A stretch of DNA of 16,648 nt from LGRD01 sp031382215 (lineage in GTDB: Bacteria > Pseudomonadota > Gammaproteobacteria > Burkholderiales > Burkholderiaceae_C), in NCBI GenBank assembly GCA_031382215.1, contig JANMYQ010000062.1, forward strand, positions 1 to 16,648, given 5' to 3'. The notes beneath the pieces are model-generated. The model was not told the DNA's origin and searched no databases. It saw nothing but the letters and a program-made list of their open reading frames with translations. The translations under genes were made by a program, and so were the position numbers. Of the stretch, positions 1 through 7,023 are shown piece after piece (position 1 is the stretch's first letter; each line of letters starts with the position of its first letter).

Positions 1-483
1 GCGGCGGCCGCACGGGCCCCGGTCGATGCTGGCATGCTGTCGGCCGACCCGAGTTACGTCTTCTTCAAGGTGGCGCCCGACCAGACCCCGGCGGACGGGC
101 CGCCTGGCGCGTTGGGTGTGCCCTTGACGGCGGGGCGGTCAGTGGCGGTGGACCCGCGAGTCACGCCGCTCGGCTACCCGGTGTTCCTGGCCGCCCCGGC
201 GCCCAAGGGCTCGAGCATCGACATGCGCCGCCTGGTGTTTGCGCAGGACACGGGCGGGGCCATTCGCGGCGCGGTGCGGGCCGACTTCTTCTGGGGCTTC
301 GGCTCCGATGCCGGCCGGCTGGCACGCGGAACGCGCCACCGCGGGCAGATGTGGCTTCTGTTGCCCAAGGCCGAAGCTGCCAGGTTGGGCAGCAGCGCGA
401 TCGTGACGCGCGGCGTGGGGGCACCGGCGCGCGGTGCGGACGAATGCCTGATTGCGGACGAGTTTTGTCAGGAACCCGACTGA
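1..483 (+). CDS. mltA: MltA-type membrane-bound lytic murein transglycosylase, C-terminal part (5' end off window)
   Basis: The frame is open from base 1, so only the last 160 residues are seen and the start lies to the left. MltA enzymes cleave the MurNAc-GlcNAc bond of peptidoglycan in the periplasm, leaving a 1,6-anhydro-MurNAc end. The visible part is the C-terminal 3D/barwin-like region: NPSY-like DPSYVFF, then GALGVPLTAGRSVAVDPR, then AQDTGGAIRGAVRADFFWG, then GQMWLLLPK. The Asp of QDTGG (codon 247-249) matches the catalytic Asp of the E. coli MltA DVGGAIKG segment. About 35 residues follow the last core strand, including two Cys (DECLIADEFCQ), a lineage-specific tail. The N-terminal domain and any lipoprotein signal cannot be judged. 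Family assignment is firm; the symbol is by family. Confidence 0.9.
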   Translation, partial: AAAARAPVDAGMLSADPSYVFFKVAPDQTPADGPPGALGVPLTAGRSVAVDPRVTPLGYPVFLAAPAPKGSSIDMRRLVFAQDTGGAIRGAVRADFFWGFGSDAGRLARGTRHRGQMWLLLPKAEAARLGSSAIVTRGVGAPARGADECLIADEFCQEPD

Positions 484-532
484 TTGCCGGGAAATCCCGC
501 ACAAATTGGCAGGCCCGTTTGGCTCTTCGTTA

Positions 533-548
533 CAAGTTACACAACTTG
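533..548. promoter_or_regulatory. Inverted repeat, possible operator upstream of the glycosyltransferase gene
   Basis: CAAGTT and AACTTG form a perfect 6-bp inverted repeat around ACAC. The right arm with its next two bases (AACTTGCG, 543-550) recurs as a direct repeat at 567-574, 24 bp on. The cluster lies in the 181-bp gap before the gene at 665, where a promoter is expected. No convincing -35/-10 pair was found, so an operator role is inferred only from symmetry and position. Confidence 0.3.
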
Positions 549-664
549 CGTCAGCACTCGGCCAGAAACTTGCGATATGTTCTGGACCAGAGCAGCCAAT
601 CCGTCACGCCAGACTGAGGGTAGACTGCAAAAATCGTTGGAACGAAAACCAGGAGTGACGCATC

Positions 665-1285
665 GTGTCAAACGTGCCATTGCCCGCCGAGCTCGGCGAG
701 TCTCCAACATCCCCCAGTTTCAAGGTCGACCCGAGTTCGTGGGCCTTCGGCTCGCAGCACACCGACCGGGCGGATACGCAACGCACCGTATCGTGCGTGA
801 TCTGGAGCTCGAACGAAGCGCCCAAGCTGTCCAAGCTGCTGCCGCAGTTGAGCGAATTGCTCACCGAAAGCGGCCACCCCTGGGAAATCGTCGTGATCGA
901 TTCGGCCAGCTCCGACGGAACGGCCGAACTGCTCCAGCGCTGGAGCGCCATTCCGGCGATCCGCTCGGTCTCCATGACCGAGCAGGCCGGTGAAGATGCG
1001 CTGAGCGCGGGGCTTGCTTCGGCGCGCGGCGATGCGGTGATCTTCCTCGACGCCAACTTGCATCACACCCTGGCGCTCATTCCGCAAATGATCTGCCACT
1101 GGGAAGACGGCGCCGAAGTCGTTTATGCACTGCGCCAGGGCCTGCCCGAGCGCAGCGCACTGAATTGGTTCGGCCCGAGCGTGTTCGACAACCTGATGGA
1201 TTCGCCGCGCCCGCTCGACTGGCTCGAAGACTGCGCCGAGCTGACCCTGCTGAACCGTCGCGTCGTCACCTACCTGACGCGCTGA
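665..1285 (+). CDS. Short GT2-like (DPMS/GtrB-like) glycosyltransferase
   Basis: A 206-residue protein starting at GTG 665; AGGAG at 651-655 sits 9 nt upstream and supports that start. From about residue 42 it has the GT-A fold of family 2 transferases: VSCVIWSSNE strand, then IVVIDSASSDGTAELLQRW (nucleotide-binding Asp79), then GLASARGDAVIFLDANLHH. The later part (residues 163-203, with LDWLEDCAELTLLNRRVV) resembles the acceptor-loop region of polyprenyl-phosphate mannosyl/glucosyltransferases. Two oddities: the usual metal-binding DAD/DxD is DAN (129-131), and the protein stops where family members of about 310 residues continue into membrane helices. There is no signal peptide or membrane segment, and about 40 polar residues precede the fold. 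It may be a soluble or degenerate relative; the substrate is unknown. Its 3' end overlaps the convergent transporter gene by 20 bp. Confidence 0.75.
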   Translation: MSNVPLPAELGESPTSPSFKVDPSSWAFGSQHTDRADTQRTVSCVIWSSNEAPKLSKLLPQLSELLTESGHPWEIVVIDSASSDGTAELLQRWSAIPAIRSVSMTEQAGEDALSAGLASARGDAVIFLDANLHHTLALIPQMICHWEDGAEVVYALRQGLPERSALNWFGPSVFDNLMDSPRPLDWLEDCAELTLLNRRVVTYLTR

Positions 1286-2507
1286 ACCGTTGATCCGCTG
1301 AGTGGCGGCGCTCGATAGCGCGCAACCACAGACCCCCGGCCACGATCAGCCCGCCCGAGGCCATCAACAGGCCCAGCATGCGGCCCCAGTCAAGGGGTGC
1401 CGCGGGCGACTGAGTCACCACCACCACAGCCACCAGCAGCGGGCTGACGAACTGCCCCAGGTTCGAGCCCTGCATGATCATGCCCTGCACCGTGGCCACC
1501 TGCGCGGGGCTCTGCGCGTGCGTCTGCGAGGCCGACATGACCGAACCCGGCAGCACGCCGACTCCGAACGAGAACAGCACGCATGCCCCGTAGCGCGTCA
1601 GGTCTGACAGTCCGGGCGCGAAGATCACAGCGCAGGTGAACAAGGTGACCGCGCCGGCGGCGCAGACGATCGCGCCACGCGACACGCCGCGCTGCAGCAG
1701 CAGCCCGCCGAGCCAGTTGCCCGGGATGTTAGCCGCCACCACCAGCGCCGTCAGCAGCGACGCGGTGCTCAGCGCCATCTGCCGCTCACCCACCATGAAG
1801 GTCGGCAGCCACACCATGATGGCGTAGTAGTTGAAGACATAACAGGCAAAACACAGCGCGATGCACCACGGCCCGGCTGCCTTGAGCGGCCCGGCGGCGG
1901 CGCGCCACGATGTGGCGGAGGCGCGCACCGGCACGGTGGCGCTGCTCCCGTAGTCGGCCCGCCGGACGAACAGCAGGGCCGTGGCGAGTAGCGTGCACAC
2001 CGCCACGGCAGCCCACAGCAGGCGCCAGCCCGCCGTGGCGATCAGCAGCGGCGCCAGCAGCATGCCCAACGCGGTGCCGGTGGGCATGTAGCTGCCCCAC
2101 AGGCTGAACGCGTGCGCACGGTCGGCGGGCGCGGTGGCCAGGCTCAGCAGCGCCGGGGCCGCGACCACCACCGCCAGAAAGCCGGTTCCTTCGGCAAAGC
2201 GAGCGGCCAGCAGCCCGACCTGCCCGGTGGCCAGCGCGCCCAACAGCCCACCGCCGGCCAGCAGGCTCAAGCCCAGCATGCACAGCCGCCAGGCGCCGAT
2301 GCGCGGCGTGAGCAGCCCCATGAAGATCGATGCCACCATGCCCAGCGTGTTGAACACCGAGACCAGCCGGCCCGACTCGGCCAGGCTTAGCCCGAACTCG
2401 GCACGCAGTGCCGGCAGTGCCGGCGGCAGCTTGCCGATCGACAGTGCCGCCACCACGCCGAGCAGCACGGCAAGCGCCGCCGCCGGCCAACGGGTGGCCT
2501 CAGTCAC
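1266..2507 (-). CDS. MFS transporter (CynX/NimT-like)
   Basis: A 413-residue, very hydrophobic protein with about 12 membrane segments typical of the major facilitator superfamily, located in the inner membrane. The N-terminal half reads like CynX/NimT-type permeases (SIGKLPPALPALRAEFGLS, then AESGRLVSVFNTLGM). The loop between helices 2 and 3 carries only a degenerate motif A (GLLTPRIGAWRL, residues 64-75): the conserved Asp and the RR pair are missing. Translation starts at GTG 2507, inside the end of the upstream transporter gene; the GTGACTGA overlap of 8 bp indicates translational coupling. It is the last gene of the minus-strand operon, and its stop lies inside the convergent glycosyltransferase gene. 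Substrate is unknown; efflux or uptake of a small organic solute is all that can be said. Confidence 0.85.
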   Translation of the reverse strand: MTEATRWPAAALAVLLGVVAALSIGKLPPALPALRAEFGLSLAESGRLVSVFNTLGMVASIFMGLLTPRIGAWRLCMLGLSLLAGGGLLGALATGQVGLLAARFAEGTGFLAVVVAAPALLSLATAPADRAHAFSLWGSYMPTGTALGMLLAPLLIATAGWRLLWAAVAVCTLLATALLFVRRADYGSSATVPVRASATSWRAAAGPLKAAGPWCIALCFACYVFNYYAIMVWLPTFMVGERQMALSTASLLTALVVAANIPGNWLGGLLLQRGVSRGAIVCAAGAVTLFTCAVIFAPGLSDLTRYGACVLFSFGVGVLPGSVMSASQTHAQSPAQVATVQGMIMQGSNLGQFVSPLLVAVVVVTQSPAAPLDWGRMLGLLMASGGLIVAGGLWLRAIERRHSADQRFSASGR

Positions 2508-3714
2508 CCGTGGCTGCTTCGACGCTGTGCTGGCTCGGCAGCAAGGTCACCACCAGGGCGGTGCAGGCGGCGATCAGTGCCATCGTCCACAACAAGGCAC
2601 TGAAGCCCATGCCCTTCACGAACGGGCCGAGCAGCCACACCGCGAGCGAGCTGATGCCGATGGAGACGGTCAGCCGCACACCGGCCACGCGCGAGCGGTT
2701 CGCGTCGTCCACGTAGCGCACGATCATCGCGTCGGTGAACGGAATGGCGCCGAAGATGAAGATCATCGACGCCACCAGCAACGCCAGCAGCCACCAACCC
2801 TGTGCGTTCGCCGCCAGCGCCAGCATCGGGATCTGCGCCAGCGTGATCCACAGGTACAGCGGCTTGAGCGCAAAGCGGTCGATCAACCGCCCCACCACCA
2901 CCTGCGCAAGCGAGGCGACTGCGTAGACCGCCGCCAGCATCGCACCCAGCAGCGCAGGGTCTTCGACAATGCCGATGAAACGTTCGGTCAGCAACTGCGC
3001 GTTGCCGTTGGTGGTGAAGTTGAACAGCAGGCTGCCGGTCACGGCCGCACCCGTCATCACCGCCAGCACGCGCGCCACCAGCGCGGGCGGCAGAGGCTTG
3101 CGGCCGCTGCCGGCGCGCTTGGCGGGGGCCTGCGTTTCGGGTGGGCAGACCACGGCAAACACCACGCCCAGCCCGATGGCCAGCAGCCCCGGTAGCGCGA
3201 ACGCCGCGCGCCAGCCGATCCACTTGACGAGAAAGCCCGTCACCAGCGCCGCCACCGCAATGCCCAGGTTGCCGGCCAGGCCGTTCACGCCGATCACCGC
3301 GCCGGGGTTGGGCGAGCGCTGCACCAGCATCGGAATGCCGACCGGGTGGTAGATCGACGCGAACGCGCCGATCAGCGTGAGCGCCGCAGCGAGTTGCCAG
3401 GCGCTTTGCACCAGTGCCGTCAACACGGCCGCCGCGCCGATGCCGAAGAAGAAGATCAGCATCATGCGGCGCCGCCCCCACAGGTCGCCGAGCCGCCCCG
3501 ACGGCAGCGCGCCCAGGCCGAACAGCACGAAGGCGCCGACGCCGTAGGGCATCAGGTCGGCCCACTGCGAGAAGCCGAACTCCAGCGCAATGGTGCCCAC
3601 TGCCGCGGCGAAGATCAGCAGGAACATGTGGTCGACCGCGTGGCCGACGTTGAGCAGCAGGGCCACCGCGCGGGTGGTGTCGCGGGCAGGCGGGTTCAGG
3701 GCAAGGCTTTCCAT
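2500..3714 (-). CDS. MFS transporter (fosmidomycin-resistance Fsr-like)
   Basis: A 404-residue inner-membrane protein of the major facilitator superfamily with about 12 hydrophobic helices. Motif A is intact (GRLGDLWGRRR, residues 73-83). The helix 4 region FASIYHPVGIPML (about 118-130) matches the YHP signature of the Fsr-like fosmidomycin-resistance branch, as does NVGHAVDHMFLLIF near the N-terminus. Family knowledge suggests proton-driven export of a drug or small metabolite; the actual substrate cannot be read. The ATG at 3712-3714 follows the haloperoxidase stop by 27 bp and has only a weak upstream GGGG. Its stop overlaps the start of the next transporter by 8 bp. The three genes probably share one transcript, so it may move a product or substrate of the secreted oxidase. 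Confidence 0.87.
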   Translation of the reverse strand: MESLALNPPARDTTRAVALLLNVGHAVDHMFLLIFAAAVGTIALEFGFSQWADLMPYGVGAFVLFGLGALPSGRLGDLWGRRRMMLIFFFGIGAAAVLTALVQSAWQLAAALTLIGAFASIYHPVGIPMLVQRSPNPGAVIGVNGLAGNLGIAVAALVTGFLVKWIGWRAAFALPGLLAIGLGVVFAVVCPPETQAPAKRAGSGRKPLPPALVARVLAVMTGAAVTGSLLFNFTTNGNAQLLTERFIGIVEDPALLGAMLAAVYAVASLAQVVVGRLIDRFALKPLYLWITLAQIPMLALAANAQGWWLLALLVASMIFIFGAIPFTDAMIVRYVDDANRSRVAGVRLTVSIGISSLAVWLLGPFVKGMGFSALLWTMALIAACTALVVTLLPSQHSVEAATGD

Positions 3715-3741
3715 GCCCCGAAGTTTGCCTGATGCGCGTGA

Positions 3742-5295
3742 TCAGCGCCTCCGGGGTTCCAGCGGCTCGAAGGCATGGTCGAACACCTGGTCGGCCACCT
3801 GCCGGCCTTGCAGGATGCCCTGCGTGCTGTCGAAAGCCCAGTGAATGCCCAGGTAGATCCGGCTGCGGCCGTTTTCGATTTCGGCCTGCGACATGCTGGC
3901 AAAACGGCGCGGCGCGAGCACGCGAACCTGGCCCTGGTTGTCGCGCGTGACGCCGTTGAACTCGTCGGACACGAAGGTGAACGGAATGCGGTCGGTGCCA
4001 TAGAACAGCCGCAGCGTCTGGAACAGCGCGCCGCCGAAGGTGGCGTGGCCGGAAGGGTAGGAAGGGAAGGGCGGCGTGAAGTTGGGCCCGGTGAGGTTGC
4101 TGGCCGGTGCGCCCAGCGGCATGAATCTCGCGTCGCCCAGGGTGGCCGGGTTGCCGTCGCCAGCGCCGCTGGGCCCGCTGCCGGCGTCGGCCTCGCGCAC
4201 GCCGGTGACCGGGCGCCAGACCTTGTAGTAATACTTCGACTCCCAGCTCGCGATGCCTGCGTCGGCCATCGCCACGTTCACCAGCGCCAGCAGCCGCGCG
4301 AGCTCGACGACGTTGCTGCGCCGCTGTTCGGCGATCTGTGTGGCGATCTGGTTGTACAGGCGCGGCGGCGCGCACAGGCTGGGCGTGCCGTCGTAAGCCC
4401 AGAAGATCGCGAGCTGCGTTTCCTGCTCGGTGCGCACGGTCGGCGTGGTGATGCCGTCGCCGCCTAGGCGCTTGACCTCGTCGAACGCGGCGGTGTATTC
4501 GGCGTTTCCCATCGCCGGCGGCGGCGGCAGCCTGAACTGCTGCGCCGAGCTGAGCACGAAGGGTTTGACCGTGCCCCAGTGCGCGCCCATCGCGAGCGGA
4601 ATCTGGCTCACCGGGTCCTGGCGCCACTGGCCGGGCTGCGTGTCGGGCACGTAGTCGGCGCCCATGCGTGGTTCGGCGTGTTGCGAGCCGTCGTCGGCGC
4701 GCAATGCCAGGATGGCCGCGGCCGCGCGCTTGCCCAGGCCGATGCCGGCCGCTTTCACCGCTGGGCGCACCAGCCGCAACCGGGCCAGGTCTTCGGCCAA
4801 CAACTCGTCTAGGCTGGCCGTTTGCGATGGATACAGCGCTACCAAGGTGTCGTGTGCGGCCTGCGCGACCGCGGCTTCCATCGCGGCCGGCTCGGTCACC
4901 CGCGCCAGCGTCGTGTAGCCCTGGTGGCCGCCGACGATCGCGTTGACGGCGTCGAAGATCGCGATGTGCACGATCGCCATCGCGCGAGACGCGCGGCCCG
5001 GCCCGAGCTGTTCGCCGAACACGCGCGTCTCGGCCGGTGACACCGGCGTGTGGTCGATGCCGCTGGTGTCGATCGCCACATCGTTCCAGCGCAGCACCGC
5101 CGTTTCAGACGCGGCCCAGTGGCGCCGCGCATGGCGCGCCACGGCGGTGCGCGAGAAGTCGGGGTTGAAGAGCGGGCCGAGTTGCGCGCGCACGCCGCCG
5201 GAGCGGTCGGCGGGTTGCGCCACGGCGACCAGCGGCGCGAGGCCGACAACGGCGAACAGCGCCAGCCAGCTCCGGCGCTTCTGCAAATGGTTCAT
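3742..5295 (-). CDS. Secreted vanadium-dependent haloperoxidase, chloroperoxidase-like (PAP2 superfamily)
   Basis: 517 residues with a Sec signal peptide (QKRRSW, hydrophobic stretch, likely cut after AVA about residue 26), so periplasmic or exported. All vanadate-binding motifs are present and correctly spaced: K354-x6-R361-P, PSGH at 414-417 and S478-R479-x5-H485. Flanking text such as YPSGHATFGGALFQ, DEFNGVTRD and SRIYLGIHW follows the Curvularia inaequalis chloroperoxidase closely. Trp351 and Phe410 sit where that enzyme has Trp350 and Phe397, the positions tied to chloride rather than bromide oxidation. Such enzymes use H2O2 to oxidise halide to hypohalous acid; a phosphatase role is a less likely alternative because the fold and vanadate site are shared. 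Start ATG 5295 has AAGGA a few bases upstream. It is the first gene of a probable operon with two MFS transporters. Activity and halide are inferred. Confidence 0.9.
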   Translation of the reverse strand: MNHLQKRRSWLALFAVVGLAPLVAVAQPADRSGGVRAQLGPLFNPDFSRTAVARHARRHWAASETAVLRWNDVAIDTSGIDHTPVSPAETRVFGEQLGPGRASRAMAIVHIAIFDAVNAIVGGHQGYTTLARVTEPAAMEAAVAQAAHDTLVALYPSQTASLDELLAEDLARLRLVRPAVKAAGIGLGKRAAAAILALRADDGSQHAEPRMGADYVPDTQPGQWRQDPVSQIPLAMGAHWGTVKPFVLSSAQQFRLPPPPAMGNAEYTAAFDEVKRLGGDGITTPTVRTEQETQLAIFWAYDGTPSLCAPPRLYNQIATQIAEQRRSNVVELARLLALVNVAMADAGIASWESKYYYKVWRPVTGVREADAGSGPSGAGDGNPATLGDARFMPLGAPASNLTGPNFTPPFPSYPSGHATFGGALFQTLRLFYGTDRIPFTFVSDEFNGVTRDNQGQVRVLAPRRFASMSQAEIENGRSRIYLGIHWAFDSTQGILQGRQVADQVFDHAFEPLEPRRR

Positions 5296-5600
5296 CGGAA
5301 GTCCTTTCGCCGGTGGGAGCGAAGGTTTGTGCGGGGTTGCAGGTTCCAGCGCGTCGCAAGCGGCGCATCCACCGGTCGAATCATTTTTCCGGCGCGAGGT
5401 GCGGGCGCGATGTCACGGGATGCAAGCACGGCAACCGCCTCAGCCGGCTCAGCCTCCTGCAGGCGGCACCCGTGACCAACGATTCCTTACTCAACTTCGG
5501 GCTTGAATTTCAGCGAACAGCGATGCTTGAACCGCGTTGAACCGCACACGCCCACGCTGCAACTCAAGGGTGTCGAGGCTCAACTTTCAGGGGAATCAAC
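5296..5600. promoter_or_regulatory. Divergent intergenic region between the haloperoxidase operon and the small conserved gene
   Basis: This 305-bp stretch holds no supportable gene. It must carry the outward promoters of both flanking genes; it is slightly less GC-rich near 5480-5530. The leftmost bases carry the haloperoxidase Shine-Dalgarno (AAGGA on the minus strand). On the right, TTGAACCGC occurs twice, at 5527-5535 and 5537-5545, exactly one helical turn apart, 56 bp before the downstream ATG. A clear -35/-10 pair was not identified. Confidence 0.5.
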
Positions 5601-5819
5601 ATGAACACGACGACCCAATCCATGTCGGGCACCACCCACCAGATCCGCTTCCAGTCGCTGCACCACGAGGGCCGCGCGATGGCCTTCCCGTGCGATGCGC
5701 AGGGCCGCGTGCACCTCGACGCGCTGAGCGAGCGAGCCCGCAACAACTACCTGTTCGCGCGCGCCGTGGTTGGGCGCGACTTCGCGCACCCGGCGATCCT
5801 GCCGAGCGACCTGCACTGA
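5601..5819 (+). CDS. Small conserved hypothetical protein (Burkholderiales-type)
   Basis: A 72-residue soluble protein with no membrane segment or signal peptide. AGGGGA a few bases before ATG 5601 is a good ribosome binding site. The wording (YQIRF-like HQIRFQSLHHEGRAMAFPCD, then GRVHLDALSERARNNYLFARAVVGR, then a PSDLH end) matches a small protein I have seen annotated as hypothetical in many Burkholderiales genomes. Its function is not known to me. A DALSERAR-NYLFAR helix is likely in the C-terminal half. It stands alone, divergent from the haloperoxidase operon and convergent with the AraC gene, and its stop codon lies in the loop of a perfect 8-bp hairpin. Confidence 0.75.
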   Translation: MNTTTQSMSGTTHQIRFQSLHHEGRAMAFPCDAQGRVHLDALSERARNNYLFARAVVGRDFAHPAILPSDLH

Positions 5820-5828
5820 TTCGGCAGG
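5798..5828. terminator. Hairpin between convergent genes, possible bidirectional terminator
   Basis: CCTGCCGA (5798-5805) and TCGGCAGG (5821-5828) form a perfect 8-bp inverted repeat with a 15-nt loop holding the stop codon of the small gene. It ends 10 bp before the AraC stop codon. There is no long T run on either side, so termination efficiency is uncertain. Confidence 0.45.
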
Positions 5829-5838
5829 CCTTGGCCCG

Positions 5839-6792
5839 TCAGGCCAGCCCGCGCCGATAGTCGCTCGGCGGCATGCCCAGGTGGGCGCGGAACACGCGGC
5901 TGAAGTGGGCCATGTTCGAAAAGCCCGAGCTGAACGCGATGTCGGTGATCGAGCGGTGGTCGTCGGCGCGGTTGGCCAGGCTGCGGCGGCAGGTCTCAAG
6001 GCGCCGGTGCAGGATGTACCCGGCCACGCCGTCAGGCTCTTCGGAAAAAGCGTTGTACAGGTGGCGCCGGCTGCAGTTGAGGGCATGCGCGATGCCGTCG
6101 ACCGTCAGGCCCGGGTCGGCCAGATGCTCGGCCACATGCTGCTTGATGCGCTCGCGCAGCGCCTCGCGTTGCGTCATCGCGGTGCCGATGCCGGCCAGAT
6201 CGAGCATCGACAAGTGCACGAACTGCGTGATCGCATCGCCCACACCACGCGCCGCGGCCTCGGACATGCCCGGCAACTCGCGGTAGGCCGAGCGCATGGT
6301 TTCCAGCGCCAACCGCGCCACGCCGCCGCTGCCGCCGAGGCGGCGCGCCATCAGCGGGTCGAGCGCCAGGCCGCGCTCGACGAGGCGGTCCTTGGGCACC
6401 ATCACGATCAGGTGTTCCACCCGCACCGGGTTGGCCACGGCGTAGCTGTCGGTCGTGTCGTAGATGCTCCACTGGTCGGGCGTGACCCAGGCCTCGCGGC
6501 CCTGCTGCTCCACGCCGGCGCAGCCGACGTAGGGCGCGACGATCTTCAGGTAGGCGGTCTCGGAAGCCCGCGCCAGCGACGACGAACGCATCACCCGGTG
6601 GCGGTTGGCTTCCAGCCGGGTCAGCACGATGTCTCCGGCGTGCACGGTCGTCATGCGGCCTTCGAAATCGGTGTCGCCGTACAGGTCGGACGATAAGCCA
6701 CTGAACAGCCGGTTGACCCAGTCACCCCAGAAGCCGGCGCGGGCGGCGGCCGGCACCTGGTCGGTGCTCATCGTGCTCGCGCTGATGCCCAT
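5839..6792 (-). CDS. AraC-family transcriptional regulator with AraC-binding-like sensor domain (FeaR-like)
   Basis: A 317-residue regulator. Start ATG 6792 is chosen because GGAGGAGG lies just upstream; an in-frame ATG at 6936 would add 48 low-complexity residues and has no such site. Residues about 40-200 form the AraC-binding-like domain (RMTTVHAGDIVLTRL, YLKIVAPYVGCAGVEQQGR, SIYDTTDSYAV, LIVMVPKDRL) known from FeaR and related activators of aromatic amine or aldehyde catabolism. The C-terminus has two helix-turn-helix units (about 228-250 and 281-303) and the AraC signature ending in GFSNMAHFSRVFRAHLGMPPSDYR-type text. It is divergent from the ABC transporter and aldehyde dehydrogenase genes, so it most likely activates them in response to their substrate. 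The inducer is not known. Confidence 0.92.
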   Translation of the reverse strand: MGISASTMSTDQVPAAARAGFWGDWVNRLFSGLSSDLYGDTDFEGRMTTVHAGDIVLTRLEANRHRVMRSSSLARASETAYLKIVAPYVGCAGVEQQGREAWVTPDQWSIYDTTDSYAVANPVRVEHLIVMVPKDRLVERGLALDPLMARRLGGSGGVARLALETMRSAYRELPGMSEAAARGVGDAITQFVHLSMLDLAGIGTAMTQREALRERIKQHVAEHLADPGLTVDGIAHALNCSRRHLYNAFSEEPDGVAGYILHRRLETCRRSLANRADDHRSITDIAFSSGFSNMAHFSRVFRAHLGMPPSDYRRGLA

Positions 6793-7023
6793 GAATCCTC
6801 CTCCTGGCCGGCACGGCGCCGACGACCGGCTAGCGTATCGGCTGGCGCGGCTGCATTCAAGCGCCTGAACCGGGGCCGAGGGAAAGCCCGGGTCGGGCGT
6901 GCACGGATCGTCAAGTGCGACTGCATGGCCGGGCAAGCGGCCCGGCGGGCGCCTGCACAGAATCCCGACTTATGAACCGGCCGTTCGCGCCGGGTTGTTC
7001 AAGGCCTTCAAACGGAGACTCCC
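6793..7023. promoter_or_regulatory. Divergent regulatory region between the AraC regulator and the ABC operon
   Basis: 231 bp without a supportable gene. It contains the Shine-Dalgarno sequences of both flanking genes (GGAGGAGG on the minus strand; GGAG at 7014-7017 on the plus strand). A perfect inverted repeat, GCCGGGC-AAGCG-GCCCGGC, occupies 6928-6946, 78 bp before the binding-protein ATG. The repeat could be an operator or an RNA hairpin in the leader. AraC sites are usually direct repeats, so the repeat is not claimed as the AraC site. Confidence 0.45.

Noticed and set aside
488..499. CGGGAAATCCCG as a terminator after the lytic transglycosylase
   Set aside because: Only a 4-bp stem with a 4-nt loop and no T run; too weak to claim.
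2504..4627. A 707-codon open frame on the minus strand spanning two genes
   Set aside because: It is an Arg/Ala/His-rich shadow in another frame of the haloperoxidase and Fsr-like genes, which have clear motifs in their own frames; high GC makes such long shadows common.
6793..6936. A longer start for the AraC regulator at 6936
   Set aside because: The extra 48 residues are Ser/Pro/Cys-rich without family similarity, whereas ATG 6792 has a strong GGAGGAGG.
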